DNA from: Arthrobacter sp. FW305-BF8
GTDB lineage: Bacteria; Actinomycetota; Actinomycetes; Actinomycetales; Micrococcaceae
Assembly (NCBI RefSeq): GCF_021789315.1
Contig: NZ_CP084561.1
Coordinates: forward strand, 1,798,001-1,862,000
Direction of reading: 5' to 3'
DNA: 64,000 nt
The notes beneath the pieces are model-generated. The model was not told where the DNA came from. It searched no databases and was given only the letters and a program-made list of their open reading frames with translations. Within the stretch, counting starts at the first letter, position 1, and every line of letters begins with the position of its first letter. The position numbers and the translations under genes are program-made. Shown piece by piece: positions 8,636 to 17,579 of this stretch.

Positions 8636-9706
8636 CTAGGACGGCCATGTGTTCATGGCATCCTCGCCGGGTTCGGGCAAGTCGTGGGCAGCCGGAAGCC
8701 CGTCCAGCGTCCGGCCGGCAAGTGTGCTGGCTACCCACAGGGACCGGGCCATGTCACCGCCGTGGCCCGGCCTCGAGGCGTAGTGCAGTGCGTTGTCCAC
8801 CTCTCTGGCTAGGCTCCACTGCCGGGCCACTTCCGGGTCCAGCCCGGCCGCGACGCTGAAGTCATGGCACCTTGCCAGCAGGCCGGCGGCGGGATCTGTT
8901 GCCGGCAGGTCCGGGATCCGGTTCCAGAGCACGGGAGCCACGGCGAATTCCGCCTCGCCCACCATCGGCTGGGGGTCGATGGCGGCAAAGCCGTCGGCGG
9001 CAATGTTCCGGACCGATTGGTTCCTTGCCGTACTGTTCGCTCGGGAGTCAGGCCTGGCCAAAATATTGAGGTAGTGGAAGTCCGTGTTGACGAGGACGTC
9101 CTCCGAGGAGCGGCGGCCAACGGCGCCTCTGGTCTGGCAAACCTCGAGTGCTGCCTCCAGCAGCCACCGGGGAAACGGACGGCCCAGCTGTTCCCAGTCG
9201 GCGGGCAGGTCGTCGCTCCACTGTTCGGCCCGGGCGGCCACGTGCACAAATTCCTGCCACTGCGGCCGGGCGTCGGGCACGAGGCTCAGCTCCCGCATCA
9301 GCCCGCCCCACACCTCAAGGGCGGTGTCCATCGGCTCTGCCCGGAGTGACCTGCCGGCATCCAGGCGCTCGAGGAGCATTGAACACGTTCCGGCGTCGGA
9401 GGCCAACAACTTCACCGCGCCATGGCCGTTCCACAGTGCCAGCGCATGGCGTTCCACGAGTGCTTCATCGTGCGGAAAGGCCACCTTCAATGCTGCTGCA
9501 GATCCCGCGGCGCGGACCGGAACCACAACCGCGCCGTGTCCGCTCCAGGGAAACACTCCCGGTTCCAGGTCAAGCTCAAGCTGCCACTGGTCGAGCCGGC
9601 CGCGGATCATGTCCGGAAGGGAGGCCAGCCAGGCCCTGCCGGCGCTGCTGCGGGAGTAGCGGCGCGTCAGGTCCAGGGGGATGGGAACGTCTGCTGGCCG
9701 ACTCAC
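8636..9706 (-). CDS. Aminoglycoside/hydroxyurea kinase-like protein (streptomycin 6-kinase family)
   Basis: 356 residues. The order of motifs follows the APH(6)/hydroxyurea-kinase branch of antibiotic phosphotransferases: an N-terminal ATP lobe (VVVPVRAAGSAAALKVAFP with the ATP-binding Lys), a hinge around MLLERLDAG, a catalytic loop reading NTDFHYLN, and the metal-binding segment AIDPQPMVGEAEFAVAPVLW. The usual HGD of the catalytic loop is replaced by NTD, keeping the Asp. The GTG start at 9706 is chosen because the family N terminus begins there and TACGCT (complement of 9713-9718) ends 6 nt upstream (leaderless). Whether it confers resistance or phosphorylates a housekeeping small molecule is open. 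Confidence 0.7.
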   Translation of the reverse strand: MSRPADVPIPLDLTRRYSRSSAGRAWLASLPDMIRGRLDQWQLELDLEPGVFPWSGHGAVVVPVRAAGSAAALKVAFPHDEALVERHALALWNGHGAVKLLASDAGTCSMLLERLDAGRSLRAEPMDTALEVWGGLMRELSLVPDARPQWQEFVHVAARAEQWSDDLPADWEQLGRPFPRWLLEAALEVCQTRGAVGRRSSEDVLVNTDFHYLNILARPDSRANSTARNQSVRNIAADGFAAIDPQPMVGEAEFAVAPVLWNRIPDLPATDPAAGLLARCHDFSVAAGLDPEVARQWSLAREVDNALHYASRPGHGGDMARSLWVASTLAGRTLDGLPAAHDLPEPGEDAMNTWPS

Positions 9707-9826
9707 AGCTCCAGCGTAGTGGAGCGGTCCTTGCGGATTGGGGAGGCCGGACGGCTCCTGCCCGGGCGATACCGGCGGCACTACCCGCACGGAGCTTCCG
9801 CCGTCGTCCTTCCCCACGTCTGGCTT

Positions 9827-9890
9827 GGAGTTTTTGTCCAGATAACGGCCGCTGAAGGCCCTTGAAGTCGCGACAAATGGACAAAACTCC
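9827..9890. repeat. Inverted repeat with 13-nt arms between kinase and VIT genes
   Basis: GGAGTTTTTGTCCA at 9827-9840 is mirrored by TGGACAAAACTCC at 9878-9890 (one extra T in the left arm), with a 37-nt centre. It sits in the gap between the minus-strand kinase start and the minus-strand VIT gene stop. It looks like a palindromic interspersed repeat or a terminator for the VIT gene. Confidence 0.5.
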
Positions 9891-9912
9891 CAGCCGATGG
9901 CTTGGATGGCAC

Positions 9913-10656
9913 CTACACGATGCCGCTGGCGCCCAGCAGGTTGCCGATGGTGAACGTCGCGGCCAGGGCAAGGCCGCCACCCACCACCACGCGTGCGCCA
10001 GCCCGGGTCTTTGAACCGCCGCCGATCCACGCGCCGACGGCGCCCGTTACGGCCAAGGCCAACAGGACTGCTCCGAAAGTCACCGCAACCCGAATGTTTT
10101 CGGGAGGGAGCAGGATGGCCAGCATCGGCAGAATTGCCCCCAGAGTGAAGGCGATGGCGGACGCAAAGGCGGCATGCCAGGGGCTCACGATGTCCTCTTC
10201 GTCGATGTTGAGCTCCGCGGACAGGTGTGCGGCCAGGGCGTCGTGCTCTGTCAGTTCCCGCGCCACATTCCGGGCTGTTTCCTCGCTAAGGCCCTTGCTG
10301 CGGTAGATCGCGGTGAGCTCCAGCAGCTCCACATCCGGTTCCTCGGCAAGTTCGCGCCGTTCCTTCTCGATCAGCGCCTTTTGGCTGTCGCTCTGGCTGC
10401 TGACGGAGACGTACTCGCCCAGGGCCATGGACACGGCACCGCCCACAAGCCCGGCAGCACCGGCAGCGAGGATGGGGCCGTTGTCACTGGTAGCACCGGC
10501 CACGCCCACCACAATCGCAGCGACCGACACAATCCCGTCGTTTGCTCCGAGGACACCGGCACGCAGCCAGTTCAGGCGGTGCACGAGGTCGTTGCTGTGG
10601 GGCTCATTGGCGTGCTGCCCCTCAGAGGGCAACGCAGATCTGTCCGCTGAATCCAT
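9913..10656 (-). CDS. VIT1/CCC1-family metal transporter
   Basis: 247 residues. The N-terminal hydrophobic helices carry NWLRAGVLGANDGIVSVAAI and MALGEYVSVSSQSD, the signatures of the VIT family that moves Fe2+ or Mn2+ across membranes in exchange for protons. A charged cytosolic stretch (about residues 85-140, rich in Glu) would form the metal-collecting domain, followed by three further hydrophobic segments. The ATG at 10656 is chosen because upstream residues in the open frame are not family-like. The gene ends 62 bp after the DUF4439 gene on the same strand and may share its transcript. Confidence 0.85.
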   Translation of the reverse strand: MDSADRSALPSEGQHANEPHSNDLVHRLNWLRAGVLGANDGIVSVAAIVVGVAGATSDNGPILAAGAAGLVGGAVSMALGEYVSVSSQSDSQKALIEKERRELAEEPDVELLELTAIYRSKGLSEETARNVARELTEHDALAAHLSAELNIDEEDIVSPWHAAFASAIAFTLGAILPMLAILLPPENIRVAVTFGAVLLALAVTGAVGAWIGGGSKTRAGARVVVGGGLALAATFTIGNLLGASGIV

Positions 10657-10718
10657 GGCTCCAGCAAACCACTTTGAAGCAGCCGGCTGCCAGTGGGCTG
10701 TCGCCGGCCAGCCCGCGC

Positions 10719-11963
10719 CTAGGGTGCGCCAGGTGTTGCCGCTGCGCTGCCGTCGGTCTGGCGCGGTGAGGGCGTAGCCAATTCCGGAAGCTCCGGCAGG
10801 AGCGCGGTGTCCAGCACAATGCCGGGTACGGGGCCCGGATCGGACCCCCAGCGCGTGGTCCGCTGGGCAGCCGCGACCAGTGAGGTGACGGCCCACCGCC
10901 GGGTCTCACCCTCACTTAGGGCCACAAGGTCGCCGTAGACCGGGAGCGTTCCTGCTTCAAGGCTGGCCAGTCCCGCAGCCGGCTTCTGCAGGAACGAGGT
11001 GCCCAGGGTGTAGCCCGGTTCACGGGGAGGAACTGACACGCAATGAGTGCGGGTGTAGGCCTCGGCCTGGCCAACCAGGGTTTCATGCGTAGCCAGCAGG
11101 GACCTCGCCTGGTCTGCGGCCGGCGCGGCCAGGCGCGTCAGCGCTACCTGGTAGCCGTACACGGTCTCAACTTCTGTGCGGACTACCCGGTTCAGGGCGG
11201 CGGCGAGCGTGGCGCTGTCAGACGGGTCCGCTGTTTTGGTGGACTGGTTACTGTCCTTTGGCTGGGCGGCACCGCCTGTCTCGGCGGTGTTGCCTGAGGG
11301 GGCACCCTCGCCAGAGGGGCTGGTGATGGGGCACGCCGTGGCCGCGTTTCGCTGCGTTGTCGCAGGCGCCGGGAGGGCAGGCGGCGGCGTGCCGGCAGCC
11401 TGTGCCAGCGTTGTCGCCTGAAGCAGCTGGGCGGTTCCTACCGCGGCGAGCAGGCGGGCCATCCCGCCGTCGGCCTTCTCTGCATGGGTGAGGCGTTCCT
11501 TGCCGCTCGTGGACAATGCGGCGACCAGCGCCGGCAGCGTGGCCGGGCGCGGCGGTGCCGTCCCCGGTGATGCAGCGGAGGACGGACCGGCGGTTCCCGG
11601 CGCCCCTGCCGTTGACTTTGCCCCGGCCTTTGCGCCTGCATCGGGCGCTGAAGTGGCGGTGGCGCCGCCCGGAAGGAGGAGCGCCCGTGCCTGCGTAGTC
11701 AGCAATGTCACAGTGTGCGAAAACAGCTGCCGCCGCGCGCCCGACGACCCATCCGCGAGCTGCTGGCTGGCCGCCCTCAGATCCAGCGTTTGAGCGAGCG
11801 CGGCGGCACGTGCCTGTTCGGAGAACGGGGGAGCTGCCGGTGCCGGGGATTCCCGCGGAATCAACGCAAAACCGAGGCTCAGCACCAGGAAAGCGGCGAG
11901 TGCCAGCAGGCCGTACCGGAGATAGCTGGCCGGCGTTCTTTTTCGCCCGCTGTCGTCGTTCAC
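10719..11963 (-). CDS. DUF4439 ferritin-like domain protein, membrane-anchored
   Basis: 414 residues from the GTG at 11963. One hydrophobic segment (about residues 14-36) follows a short basic N terminus, so the bulk should lie outside the membrane or be lipoprotein-like in topology. A long Ala/Gly/Pro/Thr-rich low-complexity stretch (about 100-265) separates two helical regions. The C-terminal portion (about 270-390, RVVRTEVETVYGYQVALTRLAA) matches the DUF4439 ferritin-like domain often found beside rimP in actinobacteria. A longer reading from GTG 12038 is possible; neither start has a good ribosome-binding site. Function unknown. Confidence 0.7.
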   Translation of the reverse strand: MNDDSGRKRTPASYLRYGLLALAAFLVLSLGFALIPRESPAPAAPPFSEQARAAALAQTLDLRAASQQLADGSSGARRQLFSHTVTLLTTQARALLLPGGATATSAPDAGAKAGAKSTAGAPGTAGPSSAASPGTAPPRPATLPALVAALSTSGKERLTHAEKADGGMARLLAAVGTAQLLQATTLAQAAGTPPPALPAPATTQRNAATACPITSPSGEGAPSGNTAETGGAAQPKDSNQSTKTADPSDSATLAAALNRVVRTEVETVYGYQVALTRLAAPAADQARSLLATHETLVGQAEAYTRTHCVSVPPREPGYTLGTSFLQKPAAGLASLEAGTLPVYGDLVALSEGETRRWAVTSLVAAAQRTTRWGSDPGPVPGIVLDTALLPELPELATPSPRQTDGSAAATPGAP

Positions 11964-12068
11964 AACAGACCATGTTGTCACGGCCCCCGGGAAGTCCGTG
12001 CACCAAGCCGCCCGGAAAATCGCTACGCTAGTACACACAACATCATCTAACGGGAGGCGGCCGGCATC

Positions 12069-12686
12069 GTGAGCAATGCAGAAGCCACGACTTCATCAGA
12101 CCGGACCGACGCGGGAAAGGCTGAACCCGCGGCTGTCCACAATCCCGAGGCTGAGCGCCTCCGGGCGCTGCTGGAGCCCGCAGTCCAGTCGCACCGGCTT
12201 TACCTCGAGGATGTTGCCATCCACATCGCAGGTTCCAACCGCGTGGTCCACGTCGTGGTGGATCTGCCGCAGGAAGAGACAGGCGGGGTGAGCCTTGACG
12301 TCATCGCAGACATCTCCAAGGAACTCTCCGACATCCTGGACAGCGACCCCAGCACGGACAGCCGTCCCTATGACCTTGAGGTTTCATCGCCCGGCGTGGG
12401 GCGTCCACTGACCGAGCCCCGGCACTGGCACCGCGCCCGCGGCCGGATGGTTGCGGTCAACGTGATCCAGGGCGAAAACGTCACAGGCAGGATCAGCTCC
12501 GTTGACGACGCCGGCGTGACCCTGGTTCCCGAAATCGCCGTGAAAAAGGGCATGAAGCCCAGGCAGGGCGACCCCGTAAAACTTCCTTTCGACAAGATCC
12601 GCAGCGGAAAAGTCGAAATTGAGTTCAGCCGCCTCGACGAGGCCGGTCTGGAAACTGAGCACAATGGACCTTCTGAGGAGGCCTGA
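12069..12686 (+). CDS. rimP: Ribosome maturation factor RimP
   Basis: 205 residues. RimP helps mature the 30S subunit. The core (about residues 25-185) has the two RimP domains; diagnostic stretches are YDLEVSSPGVGRPLTEPRHW and RGRMVAVNVIQGENVTGRI. The N-terminal 25 residues and the acidic C-terminal tail are extra, as is common in actinobacteria. The GTG at 12069 is preceded by GGGAGG at 12052-12057. A -10-like TACGCT (12023-12028) could start the operon. The stop overlaps the nusA start by one base, so rimP and nusA form an operon in the conserved order. Confidence 0.94.
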   Translation: MSNAEATTSSDRTDAGKAEPAAVHNPEAERLRALLEPAVQSHRLYLEDVAIHIAGSNRVVHVVVDLPQEETGGVSLDVIADISKELSDILDSDPSTDSRPYDLEVSSPGVGRPLTEPRHWHRARGRMVAVNVIQGENVTGRISSVDDAGVTLVPEIAVKKGMKPRQGDPVKLPFDKIRSGKVEIEFSRLDEAGLETEHNGPSEEA

Positions 12687-13663
12687 TGGATATTGACATG
12701 AGCGCGCTGAGACTCCTGGAGCGTGAGCGCGAGATCCCGCTGGACCTCCTCATCCCCACGATCGAGCAGGCCCTGCTCGTCGCCTACCACAAGTCGCCGG
12801 GCGCCTTCGAGAAGGCCCGCGCGGAGCTGGACCGCAAGAGTGGCCACGTGACCATCTGGGCCACCGAGATCGATGACGACGGCGCACCCGTCGGCGAGTT
12901 CGAGCACACGCCCGCCGGGTTCGGCCGCATCGCCGCCAGCACCGCCCGGCAGATCATCCTGCAGCGGCTGCGCGACGTTGAGGACGACAACGTCCTGGGC
13001 GAATTCAAGGGCCGCGAGGGTGAACTCGTTGCCGGGCTGATCCAGCAGGGCAACAACCCCCACATGATCCAGGTCAACCTCGGCGCTGTGGAAGCCCTGC
13101 TTCCGCCGCCCGAGCAGGTGCCGGGGGAGAAGTACATCCACGGCAACCGGCTGCGCGCGTACGTCATCGACGTGCACCGCGGGACCAAGGGCCCGTCCAT
13201 CACCCTGTCGCGTTCGCACCCGGGCCTGGTTCGGAAGCTTTTCGAACTGGAGGTCCCCGAGATCGCCGACCGCTCCGTGGAGATCGTGGCCCTGGCCCGC
13301 GAAGCCGGGCACCGCACCAAGATCGCGGTCAAGGCAAACACCCAGGGCATCAACGCCAAGGGTGCCTGCATCGGCGAAATGGGCTCGCGTGTGCGGGCGG
13401 TCATGACCGAACTGAACGACGAAAAAATTGACATCGTTGACTTCAGCGAGGATCCGGCCACCTTCATCGCCAGCGCACTGTCGCCGTCGCGTGTGAATTC
13501 AGTCACCATCACCGACGAGGCCACCCGCTCGGCCCGCGTCGTGGTGCCGGACTACCAGCTCTCCCTTGCCATCGGCAAGGAGGGCCAAAACGCCCGCCTC
13601 GCCGCCAAGCTGACGGGGTGGCGCATCGATATCGTCTCCGACGCCGCCGCTCCCCGCGGTTAG
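12686..13663 (+). CDS. nusA: Transcription factor NusA
   Basis: 325 residues, the short actinobacterial form lacking the C-terminal acidic repeats of enterobacteria. The N-terminal RNA-polymerase-binding domain runs to about residue 110, followed by an S1 domain (about 115-180, with GNRLRAYVIDVHRG) and two KH domains (about 185-320; IGEMGSRVRAVMTELNDEKI and IGKEGQNARLAAKLTGW). NusA modulates pausing, termination and antitermination. It starts on the rimP stop (TGATG). A hairpin 55 bp downstream separates it from ylxR-infB. Confidence 0.97.
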   Translation: MDIDMSALRLLEREREIPLDLLIPTIEQALLVAYHKSPGAFEKARAELDRKSGHVTIWATEIDDDGAPVGEFEHTPAGFGRIAASTARQIILQRLRDVEDDNVLGEFKGREGELVAGLIQQGNNPHMIQVNLGAVEALLPPPEQVPGEKYIHGNRLRAYVIDVHRGTKGPSITLSRSHPGLVRKLFELEVPEIADRSVEIVALAREAGHRTKIAVKANTQGINAKGACIGEMGSRVRAVMTELNDEKIDIVDFSEDPATFIASALSPSRVNSVTITDEATRSARVVVPDYQLSLAIGKEGQNARLAAKLTGWRIDIVSDAAAPRG

Positions 13664-13717
13664 CGCTGCGCCGGGCAGGGGTCAGACCGTCCGGCACAAG
13701 CCCTCACCTCGACCGAT

Positions 13718-13740
13718 CTGCCCGCCCCTGCGGCGGGCAG
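13718..13740 (+). terminator. GC-rich hairpin after nusA
   Basis: CTGCCCGCC (13718-13726) pairs perfectly with GGCGGGCAG (13732-13740) over a 5-nt loop and is followed by a T-rich run (TTTCGGTTTCCCGTTT). It is a plausible terminator or attenuator between nusA and the ylxR-infB part of the cluster. A -10-like TAGAAT at 13780-13785 could restart transcription. Confidence 0.6.
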
Positions 13741-13919
13741 TTTCGGTTTCCCGTTTCGGGTATGGGGCCCGTGAGGGGCTAGAATAGAACGTGGCCGCGC
13801 CTAGCGGCCGGCATCAGCGTGTTCGTGCGCCCGGGTTCCTGCCGCAAAGCAGGTCCTGCCGAAAGGCAGTGGCGGGTGGCCGGGCAGGCAGATAGGTACA
13901 GGCAGGAAGATACTCGGCA

Positions 13920-14261
13920 GTGGCACACGTGCAACAACTCGGGAATCAGCCGCAGCGTACCTGCATTGGATGCCGGAAAAAGGGGCCGCGGTCAGAGTTG
14001 CTCCGGCTCGTCTCCGACACCGGCGGTTCGTCCGCCGTCGTGGTGGATGAACGACGCCGGATGGCTGGCCGGGGTGCATGGCTGCACCCCAGCGAAGCGT
14101 GCCTGGCCCTGGCGGTCAAGCGGCGAGCTTTCGGTAGGGCCCTCAACGGGTCAACCGGAACCGCCGCCGTCGAACGCCGGATAACGGCAGGAGCGCACGC
14201 TGCGGATGTCCCGGCGTCTGCAGTACCAACCGTCCAACCTGAAAGCGGGTCAGAAATCTGA
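13920..14261 (+). CDS. ylxR: YlxR-family RNA-binding protein (DUF448)
   Basis: 113 residues beginning with GTG. The motif RTCIGCRKKGPRSELLR (about 13-29), GRGAWLHPS (about 51-59) and the CLALAVKRRAFGRAL helix are the YlxR hallmarks. YlxR proteins sit between nusA and infB across bacteria and bind RNA; members have been linked to regulation and to RNase P. The C-terminal 30 residues after the core are not conserved in the family. The gap to infB is 152 bp. Confidence 0.9.
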   Translation: MAHVQQLGNQPQRTCIGCRKKGPRSELLRLVSDTGGSSAVVVDERRRMAGRGAWLHPSEACLALAVKRRAFGRALNGSTGTAAVERRITAGAHAADVPASAVPTVQPESGSEI

Positions 14262-14413
14262 TGGAAACCCGATGAGTTCCCAGCGATGAGCGCGTAACGA
14301 TGACAACTTTGTTGCGCTCTGCAATGGGCCTTTCAGCTGTAACCGCAGCGGGGGCCCGCAGTAAGAAGTAGACGGTTCGTGCCTGGCTCGGTGCGGACCG
14401 AGACAGGAGAAAT

Positions 14414-17290
14414 GTGGCCAAGGTCCGCGTACATGAGCTTGCAAAAGAGCTCGGTATTACTTCCAAAGATGCAGTGACCAAACTGCAGGAACTGGGCGAA
14501 TTTGTTCGCTCCGCCTCTTCCACCATTGAGGCCCCCGTGGTGCGGAAACTCCGCAACGCGTTCCCGGCTGCCGCCGCTTCGAAGTCCGAAGCCCCCGCAG
14601 CCGCCCCCAAGTCCCCGGCCAAGCCGGCGGAATCCCGTCCCGCGCCGGCTCCCGGCCCCGCTGCCCCCAAGGCTGCGGCGCCTGCTCCCGCACCGGCTCC
14701 GGCTCCCGCACCGGCCCCCAAGGCCGAGGCGCCTGCAGCTCCGGCTGCTCCCGCCGCCCCGGCAGCTCCGGCTGCCTCGACGCCTGCTGCGCCCTCCACT
14801 GGTGCCAAGCCGGGAGCACGTCCCGCGCCCAAGGCTGAGACCCCGTCCCGTCCTGGCGGCGCTCCGCGTCCCGGTGGCCCCCGCCCCGGCAACAACCCCT
14901 TCGCCACGTCCCAGGGCATGCCCCGCGGCCGCGGTGGAGACGGCGAACGTCCGCCGCGCCCGGGCAACAACCCGTTTGCAACTTCCCAGGGCATGCCCCG
15001 TCCCGGCGGCGGCCGCACTGACGGCGAGCGTCCCGGCGGTCCGCGTCCGGCAGCCGGTGCAGGCGGACCCCGCCCCGGTGCTCCGCGTCCCGGTGCTACG
15101 CCCGGCCCGCGTCCCGCGGCCGGCGCAGGTGGCCCCCGTCCCGGCGGTCCCCGTCCGGGTGCCGGTGGAAACCGGCCCACGCCTGGCATGATGCCTAACC
15201 GCACCGAGCGTCCCGCACCTGCAGGTGCCGGCCGTCCCGGTGGCGGCGGACGCGGTCCCGGCCGTCCCGGCGCTCCCGGAACCGGCGGTCCCGGTGGCGG
15301 CGGCGGTGCTCCGGCCGGCGGTGGCTTCGGCAAGGGCGGTCGCGGTCGCGGTGGCACCCAGGGTGCGTTCGGTAAGGGCGGCGCTGGGCGCGGCAAGCAG
15401 CGCAAGTCGAAGCGCGCAAAGCGCCAGGAACTTGAGCAGATGAGCGCACCGTCGCTGGGTGGCGTGAGCGTACCCCGCGGCGACGGCAACACCGTTATCC
15501 GGCTTCGCCGTGGCTCGTCCATCACGGACTTCGCTGACAAGATCGAGGCGAACCCCGCCGCACTGGTTACTGTGCTGTTCCACCTCGGTGAAATGGCCAC
15601 GGCAACCCAGTCGCTGGACGAAGACACCTTCGCCCTGCTCGGTGAAGAACTCGGCTACAAGCTGCAGGTCGTTTCGCCGGAGGATGAGGAGCGCGAGCTG
15701 CTCAGCGCCTTCGATATCGACGTCGAGGCCGAACTCGAGGCAGAAGGCGACGAAGTGCTTGAGGCGCGTGCGCCGGTGGTCACCGTGATGGGTCACGTTG
15801 ACCACGGTAAGACCCGCCTGCTGGATGCGATCCGGAACTCCGACGTCGTTGCCGGCGAGCATGGCGGCATCACCCAGCACATCGGTGCTTACCAGATCAG
15901 CCACGAGCACGAAGGCGTCGAACGCGACATCACCTTCATCGATACCCCGGGCCACGAGGCGTTCACCGCCATGCGTGCCCGTGGTGCGAAGGTCACGGAC
16001 ATCGCCATCCTGGTTGTGGCAGCGGACGACGGCGTGATGCCGCAGACCGTTGAAGCCCTCAACCACGCCCAGGCGGCCAACGTACCGATCGTCGTGGCCG
16101 TGAACAAGATTGATAAGGAAGGCGCGAACCCGGACAAGGTCAAGGGCCAGCTCACCGAGTACGGCCTGGTTCCCGAAGAATACGGTGGCGACACCATGTT
16201 CGTTGAGGTCTCTGCCCGCCAGAACCTCAACATCGACGAACTGATCGACGCCGTGCTGCTGACCGCCGACGCCGCGCTGGACCTCCGGGCCAACCCGGAC
16301 AAGGCCGCCCGAGGCATCGCCATCGAAGCGAACCTGGACAAGGGCCGCGGTTCCGTGGCCACCGTCCTGGTGCAGTCCGGTACCCTGGCCGTCGGTGACA
16401 CGATCGTGGCCGGCACGGCCCACGGCCGCGTCCGTGCCATGTTCGACGAAGATGGCGAAGCCCTCGACGTCGCACTGCCGTCCCGTCCGGTCCAGGTCCT
16501 CGGCCTGTCCAACGTGCCGCGAGCCGGTGACACCTTCCTGGTGACCGCCGACGAGCGCACGGCCCGCCAGATCGCCGAAAAGCGTGAAGCGGCCGACCGC
16601 AATGCCGCCCTGGCCAAGCGCCGCAAGCGCATCAGCCTGGAAGACTTCGACCAGGCCGTCGCCGAAGGCAAGATCGACACCCTCAACCTCATCCTCAAGG
16701 GTGACGTGTCCGGTGCCGTGGAAGCCCTCGAAGACGCGCTGCTCAAGATCGACGTCGGCGAAGGCGTACAGCTCCGCGTCATCCACCGCGGTGTCGGTGC
16801 GATCACGCAGAACGACGTCAACCTGGCAACGGTCGACAGCGCCGTCATCATCGGCTTCAACGTCAAGCCCGCCGAGCGTGTTGCCGAACTGGCAGACCGC
16901 GAAGGCGTGGACATGCGCTTCTACTCCGTCATCTACGCAGCAATCGATGACATTGAGGCAGCCCTCAAGGGCATGCTCAAGCCGGAGTACGAAGAGGTCC
17001 AGCTGGGCACCGCCGAGGTCCGCGAAGTGTTCCGTTCCTCCAAGTTCGGCAACATTGCAGGCTCCATCGTTCGCTCGGGCACCATCCGACGCAACTCGAA
17101 GGCCCGCATCACCCGCGGCGGCAAGCTCATCGGCGACAACCTCACGGTTGAGACGCTCAAGCGCTTCAAGGACGACGCCACCGAGGTCCGCACGGACTTC
17201 GAGTGTGGTATCGGACTGGGCTCGTACAACGACATCACCGAAGGCGACATCATCGAGACCTTCGAGATGCGCGAGAAGCCGCGCGTCTAA
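14414..17290 (+). CDS. infB: Translation initiation factor IF-2
   Basis: 958 residues. Domain order: an N-terminal IF2_N module (AKVRVHELAKELGITSKDAV), a Pro/Ala/Gly/Arg-rich linker of roughly 290 residues (about 55-345) with two copies of a PGNNPFATSQGMPR motif, a second IF2_N-like module, then the G domain with GHVDHGKT (about 461-468), DTPGHEAF and NKID, and the C-terminal initiator-tRNA-binding domains. GTG start at 14414 follows AGGAG at 14405-14409. The linker length and composition are typical of actinobacterial IF-2. A long reverse-strand reading through this gene is a composition artefact. Confidence 0.98.
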   Translation: MAKVRVHELAKELGITSKDAVTKLQELGEFVRSASSTIEAPVVRKLRNAFPAAAASKSEAPAAAPKSPAKPAESRPAPAPGPAAPKAAAPAPAPAPAPAPAPKAEAPAAPAAPAAPAAPAASTPAAPSTGAKPGARPAPKAETPSRPGGAPRPGGPRPGNNPFATSQGMPRGRGGDGERPPRPGNNPFATSQGMPRPGGGRTDGERPGGPRPAAGAGGPRPGAPRPGATPGPRPAAGAGGPRPGGPRPGAGGNRPTPGMMPNRTERPAPAGAGRPGGGGRGPGRPGAPGTGGPGGGGGAPAGGGFGKGGRGRGGTQGAFGKGGAGRGKQRKSKRAKRQELEQMSAPSLGGVSVPRGDGNTVIRLRRGSSITDFADKIEANPAALVTVLFHLGEMATATQSLDEDTFALLGEELGYKLQVVSPEDEERELLSAFDIDVEAELEAEGDEVLEARAPVVTVMGHVDHGKTRLLDAIRNSDVVAGEHGGITQHIGAYQISHEHEGVERDITFIDTPGHEAFTAMRARGAKVTDIAILVVAADDGVMPQTVEALNHAQAANVPIVVAVNKIDKEGANPDKVKGQLTEYGLVPEEYGGDTMFVEVSARQNLNIDELIDAVLLTADAALDLRANPDKAARGIAIEANLDKGRGSVATVLVQSGTLAVGDTIVAGTAHGRVRAMFDEDGEALDVALPSRPVQVLGLSNVPRAGDTFLVTADERTARQIAEKREAADRNAALAKRRKRISLEDFDQAVAEGKIDTLNLILKGDVSGAVEALEDALLKIDVGEGVQLRVIHRGVGAITQNDVNLATVDSAVIIGFNVKPAERVAELADREGVDMRFYSVIYAAIDDIEAALKGMLKPEYEEVQLGTAEVREVFRSSKFGNIAGSIVRSGTIRRNSKARITRGGKLIGDNLTVETLKRFKDDATEVRTDFECGIGLGSYNDITEGDIIETFEMREKPRV

Positions 17291-17373
17291 GGCGGTTTCA
17301 CGGGTGGGGTCGCTGGAATCTTTCCGGCGGCCCTGCCTTGTTCGCCCAGCGCCGACATCGCCCGGGAGCCTCC

Positions 17374-17479
17374 GAGTTTTGGGGGCGCCCCGCCCCTACG
17401 CTGGGCGGCTTGGGATCTTCGATCCCGAGCCGCCCAGCTCCGGCAGGCCCGATGCCACTCCCAGGCGCCCCCAAAACTC
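17374..17479. repeat. Nested inverted repeat between infB and rbfA
   Basis: Outer arms of 16 nt are perfect (17374-17389 with 17464-17479, GAGTTTTGGGGGCGCC). Inside them an 18-nt stem at 17400-17417 pairs with 17421-17438 over a 3-nt loop with one G-T pair. The symmetry extends weakly outside (ACATCGCCC / CGGCATCG). It may be a terminator plus processing hairpin or a small palindromic interspersed element; no ORF of its own. Confidence 0.7.
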
Positions 17480-17579
17480 TCCGGCATCGTCTTAGGCTCA
17501 CCTCAGGTGCGTGGCAGCAAAGGCAACTCAAAATGCCAAGCTGCCGTCGCGCCGTCGTACTTAATATTTAGGAGTAAAA

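Noticed and set aside
14333..16786. Long reverse-strand reading frame opposite infB
   Set aside because: Repetitive Gly/Arg/Thr product generated by the IF-2 linker and GC-rich third positions; no start or ribosome-binding site context.
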